Notes: a model not told the origin generated them from the sequence alone. DNA of 61,383 nucleotides from an uncultured Clostridia bacterium (GCA_944341445.1 CALVLZ010000013.1:1-61383); one strand, 5' to 3'. Shown: positions 24,274 to 33,754, counted from the first letter of the stretch. Made by a program: numbers and translations.

Positions 24274-24531
24274 TTAACTTAAAACAACTTCTCCACTATC
24301 ATTTAAACATAATTGAAAATTTATAACTTCCCTAATTTTAGAACTTTCATATATTAATTTATTTAATTTCAAATTTGTTGAAATTATTTTTTTTGTTAAT
24401 TTTTTATTTTTTTCTAATAATTTGTTCTTACACAATATTTCTAACCTGTCTTTTAAATTTTGACATTTTATTAACAAACAAATATAACTATTAACATTTG
24501 TTTCAAAACTTGTTGATATAACTCTTTCCAT
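24274..24531 (-). CDS. Small hypothetical helical protein
   Basis: 85 residues, Lys/Asn/Leu-rich, probably one long coiled coil (RLEILCKNKLLEKNKKLTKK), ending in a beta-like LCLNDSGEVVLS. No family recognised. It is downstream of holA on the same strand, 86 bases away. The ATG has no convincing ribosome site, so the gene is less certain than its neighbours. The orientation and open frame to the shared terminator favour it being real. Confidence 0.5.
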   Translation of the reverse strand: MERVISTSFETNVNSYICLLIKCQNLKDRLEILCKNKLLEKNKKLTKKIISTNLKLNKLIYESSKIREVINFQLCLNDSGEVVLS

Positions 24532-24617
24532 TCTAACCCAAAGCTTAAATTATTTACCAAAATGGCATTTTAATATTTTTATGCTAAATTTAAAATGGTT
24601 AGAACAATTATGCCTAA

Positions 24618-25592
24618 TTAATTATTTAAAATAAACAGAATTAAGTATTCAATTGCATAATCATAACCAACATCGCCAATTTTAATTTTATAATCTAATT
24701 CTGAACATAAATCACAAATGCTTTTTAGTTGTTTTTTTGTGAAATTTCTAACTTGAGTTAAGCTCATTTGCACTGCGAATTCTTTAATATTTAATAGTTT
24801 AGCAAGTTCTACGTTTGTTAAATTTTTATTTAAAGATATATGCATAAGTCTTCTAAAATAATTAAAGATAAGTGGCAAAATTCCCTTTATGCCATCTTTT
24901 TTGTTTTTCATTTCAGAAATTAAAGCATACACCTTTTCAGCATTCTTTTTGGATAACGCATCTGTTATTTCATAAACTTGAAACTCCAATGTTTTATTAA
25001 CTATTAGTTCAACATCAGATTTTTCAATAACAGACCTATCACCAACATAACTAACCAATTTTTTTATTTCAGAATTAATATTTGTTAAATCACTAACACA
25101 ATATAAAATTAAGGTTTGTAAAGCATCCATATTAATTGTTTTATTAAATTGTTTTAAATCATTATTAACAAACCCTGCAATAATTTTTTCATTTAATTTT
25201 CCACAATCAACAAATTCAGCAAATTTATTAATTTTGCTTAGTTCTTGTGAATTTTCGCCAGCATTAATAACCAACACACTTGTTTTATTTATGTTATTAA
25301 AATAATCAACCAAATCATTTATATTTTGTGTTGGATTATTTTTAAACTCCATATTAACATAAACAAGTTTGTGGTCGCAAAACATAGGCATTGTGTTTAA
25401 AGCATTAACAACATTTGTAAAATTAATTATTTCATCATTAAACACAACCAAATTTAATTCTTCAAATTTTAGATTACACGCATTTTTTATTAAACCATAT
25501 GCGTAGTTCAATAAAAAATTATCAGAACCATATAGAACATAAGCATTTTTTAATTCGCCCACTAAACTCTTTTTTAACTCTACAAATTTCAT
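24618..25592 (-). CDS. holA: DNA polymerase III delta subunit
   Basis: 324 residues of the HolA/YqeN family. The N-terminal AAA+-like fold (YVLYGSDNFLLNYA near residue 20; PMFCDHKLVYVNM near 75) lacks an ATP site, as expected, and the C-terminal collar domain includes FNYFRRLMHISLNKN. Delta opens the beta sliding clamp during loading. It starts 9 bases after comEC on the same strand (comEC-holA operon), a conserved Firmicute pairing, with rpsT divergent in the usual place. Confidence 0.93.
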   Translation of the reverse strand: MKFVELKKSLVGELKNAYVLYGSDNFLLNYAYGLIKNACNLKFEELNLVVFNDEIINFTNVVNALNTMPMFCDHKLVYVNMEFKNNPTQNINDLVDYFNNINKTSVLVINAGENSQELSKINKFAEFVDCGKLNEKIIAGFVNNDLKQFNKTINMDALQTLILYCVSDLTNINSEIKKLVSYVGDRSVIEKSDVELIVNKTLEFQVYEITDALSKKNAEKVYALISEMKNKKDGIKGILPLIFNYFRRLMHISLNKNLTNVELAKLLNIKEFAVQMSLTQVRNFTKKQLKSICDLCSELDYKIKIGDVGYDYAIEYLILFILNN

Positions 25593-25601
25593 AAAACACC
25601 T

Positions 25602-27818
25602 TTAAATATTAATATTAACAAATCCACTATCACAATTTATAGCTTTAACGTCATTATTATTTTCAGCAATGAATTGATTGTTAAAATTATAAATTGTTGC
25701 ATTTGTTAGATAGTTATAAACAATATTATCATAATCAAAATTAATAAAAACAATATTTTCATTGCAACTATTAAAAAGCAAACTTAAATTCTGATTTGAT
25801 AAATTATTTTTAGCAAAAACATAATTATAGTTTTCTTTACTTATAATAATGCCAACAACAGTATTACCACTTATATTATATATTGGATTAATGCTAAAAT
25901 CCAAATCTAAATTGTTAAAATCGTTATAAATATTGCAATTATTTTCAAAATTAAATAAACCATCGCAAACTATATTATCTATTGAAAATTTTTTAGTTAT
26001 ATTATTAACAACCTCAACATTGTTTTGCTTTAAACCAAAGCAAACATAGTTATCAATATGGCTAATTTTCTTGTTTAATAAAAATGAACTAATAGAATAA
26101 GTATTATAATTATCAAAACCAACTAATGTTGTTGTTCCATCCGATGAAGTTATTACTATTTGATTATTATTATTTTCATCCACATTAACATATAATGAAT
26201 TATTTATAAAACTGCTAGATATAAAGCCACTTGAAATAGCTATTAAAAACATTGCAAAAATAACAGCAGATAACACCAATTTTAAATTTGTTTTAAGCAT
26301 AACAAATTTAATAACAAACGCAAATAAAACAATTAAAAATAACGCCCAATAACTTATTTTAAAAACTAGCAAAACACTATATGGAAGTTCAGAAATAAAA
26401 TTAGCAAAAACTTTAATGAATTGAAAGATAATATCAGGAACTTTTAACAAAAATCCAACAAACGGAATGCACAAACAAATTAAACATAAAACAAATAATA
26501 AAGAATAAGCAATTGAAAACACAGGCAATATTATCATATTGCTAACAACACTTAGTATTGATAGTTGATTAAAATTTATTGCCATTAATGGCAATAATGC
26601 AATTGTTGTTGAAAAAGTTATTGCAACTGAACTTGAAACAGATTTTGGCATCTTTAATTTGCTCAAAAATTTTGTTAAATATGGTGCAATTGTAATTATT
26701 GAATAAACACACAAAAAACTTAACTGAAAACCAACATTAAATAATTCACTAGGTTTAAACAACAATATTATAATTCCAGCAATAGATAATGAGTTTAAAG
26801 AATCATATTTTCTTTTAACAATTTTAGAAAATAGCATAACAACACTCATAATACTTGCACGCACCACACTGCTTGTAAAACCACACAAAGATGAATATAA
26901 AATAAGAATAAACACTATAACACAAAAAGTTGCAACATCATTTAGTTTAAATAGTCTTAACAAACAAACCATTAATGCAACTAAAAAACCAATATGCAAA
27001 CCGCTCACCGCTAAAACGTGAGCCAAACCACTATATGAAAATGCGTTTTTAATATCTGAAGAAATTAAAGATTTATCTCCAAACAAAACAGAATATGCAA
27101 TTCCAGCATTTTCTTCATTCATATTGTTTAATAACAAACTTTTAACACGTTCCCTAAACTTTTCAGATAGACTTTCCGACTCTCCACTTTCAATAGCAAC
27201 ATCATAATAATTTAACTTAAAAGTGTAAGCATAACCATTTCCCAATTGAATGTAATTTTCTAAATTTAAAGAATTTTTAACAACTGCAGAATAAAATACA
27301 ATTGTTGTTCCAGCTTTTATATCAGAAGCACTAACATAATCGGATGTATATAAATAAATATTTGCATTATAGTTTAAATCTTTCTTAATACCATTATCTA
27401 TAATTGAAATTTTACTAGTTTTTAATGACAAACCAGAATTTGTACTAGACACCTTATCTGATATTGTTGCACAAACAAGTTTTTCTTCAACATAACTTTG
27501 AACGTTACTGTATTTATAAAAAGAAATGCCAACACTAAAATAACCAAACAGTGAAAACAAAAATATAAATATAAAAGCAAAATACGGTTTTCTATTAATT
27601 GATTTTGCATTATTTTTGTTTGTTTTATAAAACTGCATTATCAAAATAAAACTTGTTAAAAACAATAATAAAATTAAACAACCATAAACTGAATATAATA
27701 ATTTATCTTTATTTAAAATTGCAACAAAAAAATTATAGCTTAATAATATTGTTATAATTAAGCTAATAAACGAAATAAACAAAAACCTTAAATTTACAAT
27801 TTTCTTAAAACTTTTCAT
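25602..27818 (-). CDS. comEC: ComEC/Rec2 DNA-uptake channel with degenerate nuclease domain
   Basis: 738 residues. Two N-terminal helices and an OB-like region (about 1-210) precede the Competence domain with ALAVSGLHIGFLVALMV-like sequence (AHVLAVSGLHIGF) and many membrane helices. The C-terminal third aligns in layout with the metallo-beta-lactamase domain (VNVDENNNNQIVITSSDGTTTLVGFD), but the HxHxDH zinc motif is absent; the equivalent position reads YVCFGLKQNNVEVV. So the channel may be intact while strand degradation by this domain is lost. No other com genes are present in the window. First gene of the comEC-holA pair. Confidence 0.9.
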   Translation of the reverse strand: MKSFKKIVNLRFLFISFISLIITILLSYNFFVAILNKDKLLYSVYGCLILLLFLTSFILIMQFYKTNKNNAKSINRKPYFAFIFIFLFSLFGYFSVGISFYKYSNVQSYVEEKLVCATISDKVSSTNSGLSLKTSKISIIDNGIKKDLNYNANIYLYTSDYVSASDIKAGTTIVFYSAVVKNSLNLENYIQLGNGYAYTFKLNYYDVAIESGESESLSEKFRERVKSLLLNNMNEENAGIAYSVLFGDKSLISSDIKNAFSYSGLAHVLAVSGLHIGFLVALMVCLLRLFKLNDVATFCVIVFILILYSSLCGFTSSVVRASIMSVVMLFSKIVKRKYDSLNSLSIAGIIILLFKPSELFNVGFQLSFLCVYSIITIAPYLTKFLSKLKMPKSVSSSVAITFSTTIALLPLMAINFNQLSILSVVSNMIILPVFSIAYSLLFVLCLICLCIPFVGFLLKVPDIIFQFIKVFANFISELPYSVLLVFKISYWALFLIVLFAFVIKFVMLKTNLKLVLSAVIFAMFLIAISSGFISSSFINNSLYVNVDENNNNQIVITSSDGTTTLVGFDNYNTYSISSFLLNKKISHIDNYVCFGLKQNNVEVVNNITKKFSIDNIVCDGLFNFENNCNIYNDFNNLDLDFSINPIYNISGNTVVGIIISKENYNYVFAKNNLSNQNLSLLFNSCNENIVFINFDYDNIVYNYLTNATIYNFNNQFIAENNNDVKAINCDSGFVNINI

Positions 27819-27944
27819 ATTCTTTTGTGCTGTTATTTTATTAAAACTATTATATCAAAAAAATATGTTAAAGTATAACTTATTTGTATTTTTAATAATA
27901 TATTTGTCAAAACTTAATTATTATTAAAAAAGAAGGTATTAATT

Positions 27945-28082
27945 ATGGAATACTTAAGTGGTTCAAAACAAAATAAAGGTTTTTATAAATGCAAAAATTG
28001 TGGCACTTTTGTTGAATTAAAAGAATATAACACATTGCCACCATGCCCAACTTGCGGTTTTAATAAATTTGATAATAAGTAG
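27945..28082 (+). CDS. 45-residue zinc-ribbon microprotein
   Basis: Plus-strand ORF MEYLSGSKQNKGFYKCKNCG followed by TFVELKEYNTLPPCPTCGFNK and a TAG stop. It has two CxxC pairs (KCKNCG and PCPTCG) 19 residues apart, the rubredoxin-type or zinc-ribbon arrangement. AAAGAAGGT lies 9 bases before the ATG. It sits alone in the gap between comEC (minus) and the SpoIVFB gene (minus). Likely a small metal-binding protein; DNA/RNA-binding or partner unknown. Confidence 0.75.
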   Translation: MEYLSGSKQNKGFYKCKNCGTFVELKEYNTLPPCPTCGFNKFDNK

Positions 28083-28120
28083 ACTTATATTGGTATTTAT
28101 TATATATTTTATGTCATTAT

Positions 28121-28936
28121 TTATTTGTATTTGTCAATAATCATACGTTTTATGTCAATTTCTGTCAATATTTTAACAACATTGCAAAAATCATCAACCA
28201 AATAAAACTGAACAAAATAATTGCCTTTAATGTATTTTATTAAAGAATATATGGATGTGTTTTTGTTAACAATATAAGTTTTAACTTCAATTGGGTTAAT
28301 GTTTTCTTTTTTTGTTGCCAAAACAAAACTCCTTTCATAATAAGCATCTGTTACACCGCCAAAACTACTAACTATTAAAAACACACTAATAAAAAACAAA
28401 GTGATATTTAAAGTATAAAAAACAGAAATAAAAAATAAAATTGCAAAGAAAACACCAAAAACTAAACCAATAATTTTCATTATTTTATAAGCAAATATTT
28501 TACTTTTATTTTGTGTTAATAATGCAACAAGAACTCTTCCACCATCTAATGGATAAATTGGAAGCAAATTAAAAATTCCAATAACCAAGTTAACTTCAAC
28601 CAACATATATGTTAAACCATAGCTAGTTGGAAAAATCCACCACAAAGCAACAACAATAATTGCACTAACAAAATTAAAAAGTGGTCCAGCCAAAGCAATC
28701 AATATTTCGTTTGATGGTTTGAAAATATTATTATCCCCACTAATACCTGCGCCATATGGCATAAAAATAATTTTGTTTAGTTTATACCCTAAAATTTTAG
28801 CAACAATAAAATGAGCCATCTCATGCAAAATTAAAACAACAAAATAAACAGCAAATAATTTAACATCACCAAGATATACTAAAAAGAAAGAAAATAGTAA
28901 AAAAAGTGGGTGTAAAGATAGTTTTAACTGTCCCAT
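28121..28936 (-). CDS. spoIVFB: Site-2 protease, SpoIVFB-like (M50)
   Basis: 271 residues, about six membrane helices. The zinc-metalloprotease motif HEMAH lies at 38-42, and the third ligand is in PLDGG (D131, LLPIYPLDGGRVL). The last ~60 residues (NPIEVKTYIVNKNTSIYSLI...) resemble a single CBS-like unit, as in Bacillus SpoIVFB. In Bacillus it cuts pro-sigma-K during sporulation. The start overlaps the upstream SpoIVFA-like gene by 13 bases. With minD/minE and mreB-like genes upstream, the order matches the Bacillus mreBCD-minCD-spoIVFAB region. Confidence 0.9.
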   Translation of the reverse strand: MGQLKLSLHPLFLLFSFFLVYLGDVKLFAVYFVVLILHEMAHFIVAKILGYKLNKIIFMPYGAGISGDNNIFKPSNEILIALAGPLFNFVSAIIVVALWWIFPTSYGLTYMLVEVNLVIGIFNLLPIYPLDGGRVLVALLTQNKSKIFAYKIMKIIGLVFGVFFAILFFISVFYTLNITLFFISVFLIVSSFGGVTDAYYERSFVLATKKENINPIEVKTYIVNKNTSIYSLIKYIKGNYFVQFYLVDDFCNVVKILTEIDIKRMIIDKYK

Positions 28937-29538
28937 AATATTTCATTTTTTTCAATTTTTAAATTTTGCAATTTGAGATTATTTTTTAAAATTTCAAGTT
29001 TAACAATTTCACCAACTTTTGCTGTTGCTATTTCTTTCCCTTTGCCAACAATTTCATTAACAGAACAACCACAAATACTAACATTCACAATTCTTGTAAC
29101 ATAATCATTTGCGTGTGTTATTTCAATAAATTTTTCTCCTGAATTAGTATAACTAATATTTGTAACAACTCCATCTTCTGGTGCAATCACCATGATATAA
29201 TTATCAATTGTGTAATTAATATCTCCACCAGATATTTCATATTTTTCACACTTAACAGGACTTATAAATTTTAAATTTTTGTTAATAACATTACTTGTTG
29301 CCAAATAATCTTCAACATCATTATTTTGAATTGTTAAATAAGGCATATTTAACTTTTGAAAAATTTTTAAATAACTAGTAACATTCAAACTGCTGTTTAA
29401 TGAAATAATACTTAATAATAAAAATGAAAAAGAAAAAACAACTGCATATAAAATGCATTGTTGTTTATTTTTTTTATTTACATAACAAATTTTATATTTA
29501 TTTTTTACCACAGTTGTTACGTTAACAAAATTATGCAT
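28924..29538 (-). CDS. spoIVFA: SpoIVFA-like membrane protein with degenerate M23 domain
   Basis: 204 residues. A short cytosolic N terminus is followed by one membrane helix (about 30-52) and an extracytoplasmic M23/LytM-like domain (APEDGVVTNISYTNSGEKFIEITH to GKGKEIATAKVG). The zinc-binding HxxxD/HxH set is incomplete, consistent with SpoIVFA, which is a non-enzymatic regulator of SpoIVFB. Overlap with the downstream protease gene supports that pairing. GGGGTGAT is the ribosome site. The family call depends on context, since the sequence itself is divergent. Confidence 0.75.
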   Translation of the reverse strand: MHNFVNVTTVVKNKYKICYVNKKNKQQCILYAVVFSFSFLLLSIISLNSSLNVTSYLKIFQKLNMPYLTIQNNDVEDYLATSNVINKNLKFISPVKCEKYEISGGDINYTIDNYIMVIAPEDGVVTNISYTNSGEKFIEITHANDYVTRIVNVSICGCSVNEIVGKGKEIATAKVGEIVKLEILKNNLKLQNLKIEKNEILWDS

Positions 29539-29603
29539 ATATCACCCCTAATTTAAAATAATTTATGATGTTAATGCACAATTTATAACTTTTTGCAAAT
29601 ATT

Positions 29604-29843
29604 CTATACTGCGTTTAAAGGAATTATATTTCTTGCTTTACTATTATAACTTATTTGAATTAAACCATCTTCACCAACAATGATTTTTAACTCACTTGAA
29701 TTTAAGTTTAATTCAAAATAATTATTTAAAACATTTTCAATATCACTTTTAACAACACTTATTAATTTATTTGGGAAATTTTGCTTATCTTTTAACAAAA
29801 TTTTATTTAATCTTTCAACGTAAACCATTTTTTCTTTTCCCAT
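29604..29843 (-). CDS. minE: Cell division topological specificity factor MinE
   Basis: 79 residues. The N-terminal contact helix (RLNKILLKDKQNFPNKL) and the C-terminal beta dimer region (LKIIVGEDGLIQISY) fit MinE. It stimulates MinD ATPase and places the division septum. The ATG shares its A with the minD stop (TAATG), so it is translationally coupled. No minC is found in this window, though it could be elsewhere. Confidence 0.85.
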   Translation of the reverse strand: MGKEKMVYVERLNKILLKDKQNFPNKLISVVKSDIENVLNNYFELNLNSSELKIIVGEDGLIQISYNSKARNIIPLNAV

Positions 29844-30637
29844 TAAACAAACTTCCTTAAATTTATTTTTAATTTTCCTAAAACACCCTTATATTTAACA
29901 GTTGGGTCAAAAATATCTCTTTTCCCTAACAAATAATATTCAGAAATTAAACTAAAACTTTTATAACAATCACTTTTAGAATCAACACCACCACCAGATA
30001 GTAAAGAAAAATTAACAAAATCTTCTTCAGGTATCACCCCAACAACTTTTAGCTTTAATGCATCTTCAACATCTTTAACGGAAAGCATTTTTTCTTTAAC
30101 AATCAAATCCCCTCTAACTTTATTCAAAATTAAACATACATTGTTTAATTTGTATTTCAAAAGCAAACTTAAAACTTTATCAGCATCTCTAATTGCACTT
30201 ATATGCGGAGTTGTTACAATAATTGCTTCATCCGCACAAGATATTGCACGTTTAAAGTTATTATCAATTCCCGCAGGACAATCTATTAAAATATAATCAA
30301 ACATATATTTTAATTCATTTATCATATTTTTTAAAATTTCAACATCAATATTATTATTTTCAATTAAGTGAGAACTTGGCAACATAAACAATTTTGGATA
30401 AATAATATCTTGAACAAGTGCTTGCTTTATTGTGCAATTTCCATCAATCACATCAAAAATATCGTAAGTTATATGATTTTCAACACCCATCACAACGTCT
30501 AAGTTATTCAAACCAAAATCAAAATCAACTAATAAAACGTTTTTGTTTTTGCTTGCAAGAATAATTCCTAAGTTTGCACATATTGTGGTTTTGCCAACTC
30601 CACCTTTTCCACTTGTTACAACAATTGTTCTACACAT
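29843..30637 (-). CDS. minD: Septum site-determining ATPase MinD
   Basis: 264 residues with the deviant Walker A VTSGKGGVGKTT (8-19), switch II DYILIDCPAGID, and a C-terminal amphipathic helix (LGKLKINLRKFV) that reads as the membrane-targeting sequence. MinD forms ATP-dependent dimers on the membrane and works with MinE here. The gene begins a minD-minE-(spoIVFA-spoIVFB) run on the minus strand; the mreB-like gene is upstream. Confidence 0.95.
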   Translation of the reverse strand: MCRTIVVTSGKGGVGKTTICANLGIILASKNKNVLLVDFDFGLNNLDVVMGVENHITYDIFDVIDGNCTIKQALVQDIIYPKLFMLPSSHLIENNNIDVEILKNMINELKYMFDYILIDCPAGIDNNFKRAISCADEAIIVTTPHISAIRDADKVLSLLLKYKLNNVCLILNKVRGDLIVKEKMLSVKDVEDALKLKVVGVIPEEDFVNFSLLSGGGVDSKSDCYKSFSLISEYYLLGKRDIFDPTVKYKGVLGKLKINLRKFV

Positions 30638-30787
30638 ACCATATCCTTTTTTAAGTTTTATTCATTATAAAATATTTTTTAACTTCTTAAAAAGAGTTTA
30701 AAAGTTTATTAAATAATTAAAAATACCAAACGTTTTTTTAACTTAAAATAACTAAAAATTTTTAATTATTAGATAAATTTTGCAAAC

Positions 30788-30814
30788 AAAAAAAAGCATC
30801 CAACAATTTGGACA
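30788..30814 (-). terminator. Hairpin after the MreB-like gene
   Basis: Imperfect inverted repeat around TCCAACAATTTGGA with a run of seven T on the minus strand, following the stop at 30832. Interior mismatch makes it moderate. Confidence 0.5.
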
Positions 30815-30831
30815 CTTTAAAATCAAATTTA

Positions 30832-31842
30832 TTATTCAATATCTGAACTAATTTTATCTATATATGTTGGGTTATTTAACAAAAAGCCACAACCTAAAAT
30901 TGTTGTTGATTCTGGTTCTGGACAAACATAAACAGGCATTTTTAAAATCCCACTTAAAAAATTTTCTAAGCCATAAATATGTGCCATTCCACCACAAACA
31001 TACATTCCAACCTTTATTATTTCTGAAACAACGTCGCTAGCACAATTATTTAAAACTGTTTCACAAACTTTTGCAATATTTGAAAACAAATCAAACAATA
31101 TGCTATATATATCGTTTGCTGTTATTAAAACTGTTTTATGAACACCAGAATTAACATCAATTCCACTAACGTTATAACTGCTTTTATCTCTAATATGCAA
31201 ACTTGCAATTTCTTTTTTTATTTCTTCAGCCATATTTTCAGAAATAATTATTCCACATTTTGCTCTAAGCAAATCAACAATTGCTTTATCAACATATTCT
31301 CCGCCAATATTAACACTAACACCTTTTATAATGTTATAACCGTTAACTATTGCAATATCTGTTATATTACCACCAACGTTAACAACCATATGAGTTCTTG
31401 TTGAATTAATATCAACACCCATACCAATTAAACTTGTTACAGCTTGAGGAACAAAAGCAACAACGTTAATATTTAAAGAATATGCCAAATTTTTAAATGA
31501 TTTTTTTTCTTTTTTATTCAATCCACAAGGTAAACAAAAAACTATTTTATGTGACTTTAAAAATTTTTGTTTAATATCCAATTTTAGCAAAAATTCTTTT
31601 AACATAGCTTTTGCATAACTTAAACTTTTAATTGCTCCATTTTCAATTGGCGCAATAACTTCTGTTAAAGTGTTCGTTTTATTAACAAGTTTTTTAGCCT
31701 CATCGCCGCAAGCAACAATAGTTTTAGTTTTTCCTGTTTGCTTAACAGCAATTAAAGAACTTTCTTTTAGAACAACACCTGTTCCAGCCTTGTATATGCT
31801 TGTATATTTACTTCCTAATTCAATTGCTAAATCGTAATTCAT
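30832..31842 (-). CDS. mreB: MreB/Mbl-like actin homologue
   Basis: 336 residues of the actin/HSP70 fold with MreB-type motifs: phosphate-binding loop (LAIELGSKYTSIYKAG, 4-19), VVNVGGNITDIAIV, and CGGMAHIYGLENFL. MreB filaments guide cylindrical wall synthesis. Residues are divergent from classic MreB (for instance the N-terminal loop has ELGS rather than DLGT), so it may be a paralogue such as Mbl or MreBH. mreC and mreD are not next to it. It lies upstream of minD on the same strand. Confidence 0.85.
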   Translation of the reverse strand: MNYDLAIELGSKYTSIYKAGTGVVLKESSLIAVKQTGKTKTIVACGDEAKKLVNKTNTLTEVIAPIENGAIKSLSYAKAMLKEFLLKLDIKQKFLKSHKIVFCLPCGLNKKEKKSFKNLAYSLNINVVAFVPQAVTSLIGMGVDINSTRTHMVVNVGGNITDIAIVNGYNIIKGVSVNIGGEYVDKAIVDLLRAKCGIIISENMAEEIKKEIASLHIRDKSSYNVSGIDVNSGVHKTVLITANDIYSILFDLFSNIAKVCETVLNNCASDVVSEIIKVGMYVCGGMAHIYGLENFLSGILKMPVYVCPEPESTTILGCGFLLNNPTYIDKISSDIE

Positions 31843-31899
31843 AATAACACCTTTCTTATAGTTAGATTATATCACACCAATTTAAAGTTTAACAAACAA

Positions 31900-31934
31900 A
31901 AAAATAAAGCAACTTAAATTGTTGCTTTATTTTT
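31900..31934 (-). terminator. Terminator of the Ppx/GppA-like gene
   Basis: Stem AAAAATAAAGCAAC/GTTGCTTTATTTTT, 14 bp, T-run on the minus strand, overlapping the stop at 31933. Confidence 0.9.
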
Positions 31935-33441
31935 ATAATATTTCCAAGTTCTTATTAAATGCTTTTTTGAAATCTGTTCTATTTTGCATTGCATGTTTAA
32001 TTTCCATTGCAACATCGTTTTCAGATATAGTTTTCATAATAACACTGTCACCTAAAATATCACAAGAAATATCAATAATATTTCCAAATTTTGTTATATC
32101 TAAAGATTCTGCAATATTTAAAATAACTGCAAGTTTTTTAATGTTTTCAACATCTTCTTCTGAAACTAAATCTTTATATCTAACCCATTCAGACAAATTA
32201 AAATTATCAATATTTCTAAGCATAGAAACAAATGCTGCTAAAACTAATTCAGTATGGCTTACTCCATAAATATCAGAATTTAAAATCATATTAAATGAAA
32301 TTTTATTGTATGAATCAATATTAACTCTTTCTTCACAAGCACTCATGTAACTTGCAATTCTTAAAACCCTAACATAACTGCGACTTAATTTATGTAAAAC
32401 TTTTAATTGTTTAAATAAAATCATACTTAAGTTATAAACTTGTTCTGCGTTGTTTGGCTTTCTATCATAATATTCATTTAATATTTGCAAACTATAACCC
32501 AAATTATCGCTAATTGGTTTTTCTGTTGTTATTGGTAAAGCATATTGGAATAATTTGCCATTAATGTAATTATATTTTGAAATTGCCAGCTTTTCTTTAT
32601 TTATAACATCTAAAACTGCACTTATAATTGAAAAACCAGATTGTAAATATGGAGTTTCAGAAACAGACACACCTTTAATTTTTGAATTTTTAGTTGTATC
32701 TATTGGTTTAATAACATCATAAACTTTGTTAAAATCTTCAACGCTTAATTCATAGTTATGTTCAACATCAATAGCATAACGTTTTGCACGTCTAGAAATT
32801 CTTCCAAGATTTAAGAATGTTTCGTTTGTTCCAATAACTTCATATTCATCTTCAATTTCTGAAGTCCAAGTTAAATCTTTTAAAAAATCGCTTACAACCT
32901 TTTTCATTTCAGAACATTTTTCTTCTGCAGAACAATTTGCAAATTGCATTGCTAAATTAACTTTTCCAAAAGGAATTTTATATGTATTAAGAATGTTTCT
33001 GCGATTATACAATATTAAATCTGTGCAATTATCTGCAACATTAATAATTAAAGCTTTTGGTTTATTAAATGTGTTTATAACACTTAAGTAAGTGTTATAA
33101 CATCTATCTTCATCACTTAAAATTTCAAACCTAAAAGATGTTGCACTAAAAATTTCTTCAATAAAACCAATATGATTTTTTGCATCATACACAAGCGGTG
33201 TTGCAAAAGCCATAACTTCTGTTATACCCTCTGCATCAATCATCTTTTTGTAAACAGATAAAATTGAAATAATTTCTTTTGAAACAACAGGTTTTATTAT
33301 TTCATCCTTATTAAAATCTTTAAATAAATCAATTGGCATTGTTACTTTGTTATAAATATTAAAACTTTTGTTTGGTTGAACAAAAGCAAACCAAAGATTT
33401 AATGTGTTAACATTTAATTCTAAAACTGCAACTTTTTCCAA
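31933..33441 (-). CDS. Ppx/GppA-like protein with altered catalytic motifs
   Basis: 502 residues of exopolyphosphatase/pppGpp phosphatase layout: an ASKHA-fold N terminus (AVLELNVNTLNLWFAFV; FATPLVYDAKNHIGFI) and a helical C-terminal HD-like part. The nucleotide/phosphate-binding loops are changed: the usual DxGSN near the start is ELNVN, and the DIGGGS loop is replaced by NVADNCTD. The SGxEEA segment reads SDEDRC. It probably binds a ligand without normal hydrolysis, or has a new activity. Monocistronic, downstream of the ferredoxin gene. Confidence 0.75.
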   Translation of the reverse strand: MEKVAVLELNVNTLNLWFAFVQPNKSFNIYNKVTMPIDLFKDFNKDEIIKPVVSKEIISILSVYKKMIDAEGITEVMAFATPLVYDAKNHIGFIEEIFSATSFRFEILSDEDRCYNTYLSVINTFNKPKALIINVADNCTDLILYNRRNILNTYKIPFGKVNLAMQFANCSAEEKCSEMKKVVSDFLKDLTWTSEIEDEYEVIGTNETFLNLGRISRRAKRYAIDVEHNYELSVEDFNKVYDVIKPIDTTKNSKIKGVSVSETPYLQSGFSIISAVLDVINKEKLAISKYNYINGKLFQYALPITTEKPISDNLGYSLQILNEYYDRKPNNAEQVYNLSMILFKQLKVLHKLSRSYVRVLRIASYMSACEERVNIDSYNKISFNMILNSDIYGVSHTELVLAAFVSMLRNIDNFNLSEWVRYKDLVSEEDVENIKKLAVILNIAESLDITKFGNIIDISCDILGDSVIMKTISENDVAMEIKHAMQNRTDFKKAFNKNLEIL

Positions 33442-33532
33442 AACAGCACTCCTTAATAAAGCCTTATTTTTTATAATACATTATAACATAAATATATTGT
33501 TGTGTATATACTTATTTTTAAAATTATTAATA

Positions 33533-33754
33533 TTAGTCTGAAATTTTTATTGCTTCAACCGGACAAATATTAACGCAAGTTTTACATTTTATGCACATTT
33601 CTTTGTTAACAATTGGAAAACCATCCTCATTAAAAGATATAGCTCCCATTGGACAAGCAGAAACACATGCACCACATTGCAAACAAGCATTTTTGTTTAA
33701 TGATTGAACTTCGTTTATTTTTTCATAATCTTTTTCTTTGTTTTTCATATCCAT
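33533..33754 (-). CDS. 2[4Fe-4S] ferredoxin
   Basis: 73 residues. Two Cys motifs, CLQCGACVSACPMGAI and CIKCKTCVNICPVEAI, give the eight ligands of a bacterial 2[4Fe-4S] ferredoxin, a low-potential electron carrier. The first ~20 residues are a charged extension. No redox partner gene adjoins. TAAGAGGTT upstream of the ATG is the ribosome site. Confidence 0.92.
   Translation of the reverse strand: MDMKNKEKDYEKINEVQSLNKNACLQCGACVSACPMGAISFNEDGFPIVNKEMCIKCKTCVNICPVEAIKISD

Noticed and set aside
24008..24277. 89-residue Lys/Gln/Leu-rich ORF in another frame of rpsT
   Set aside because: Shadow of the AKKA repeat tail; passes through the terminator.
24533..24605. Inverted TTCTAACC/GGTTAGAA separated by 56 bases
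   Set aside because: Short arms and AT-rich spacer; likely chance.
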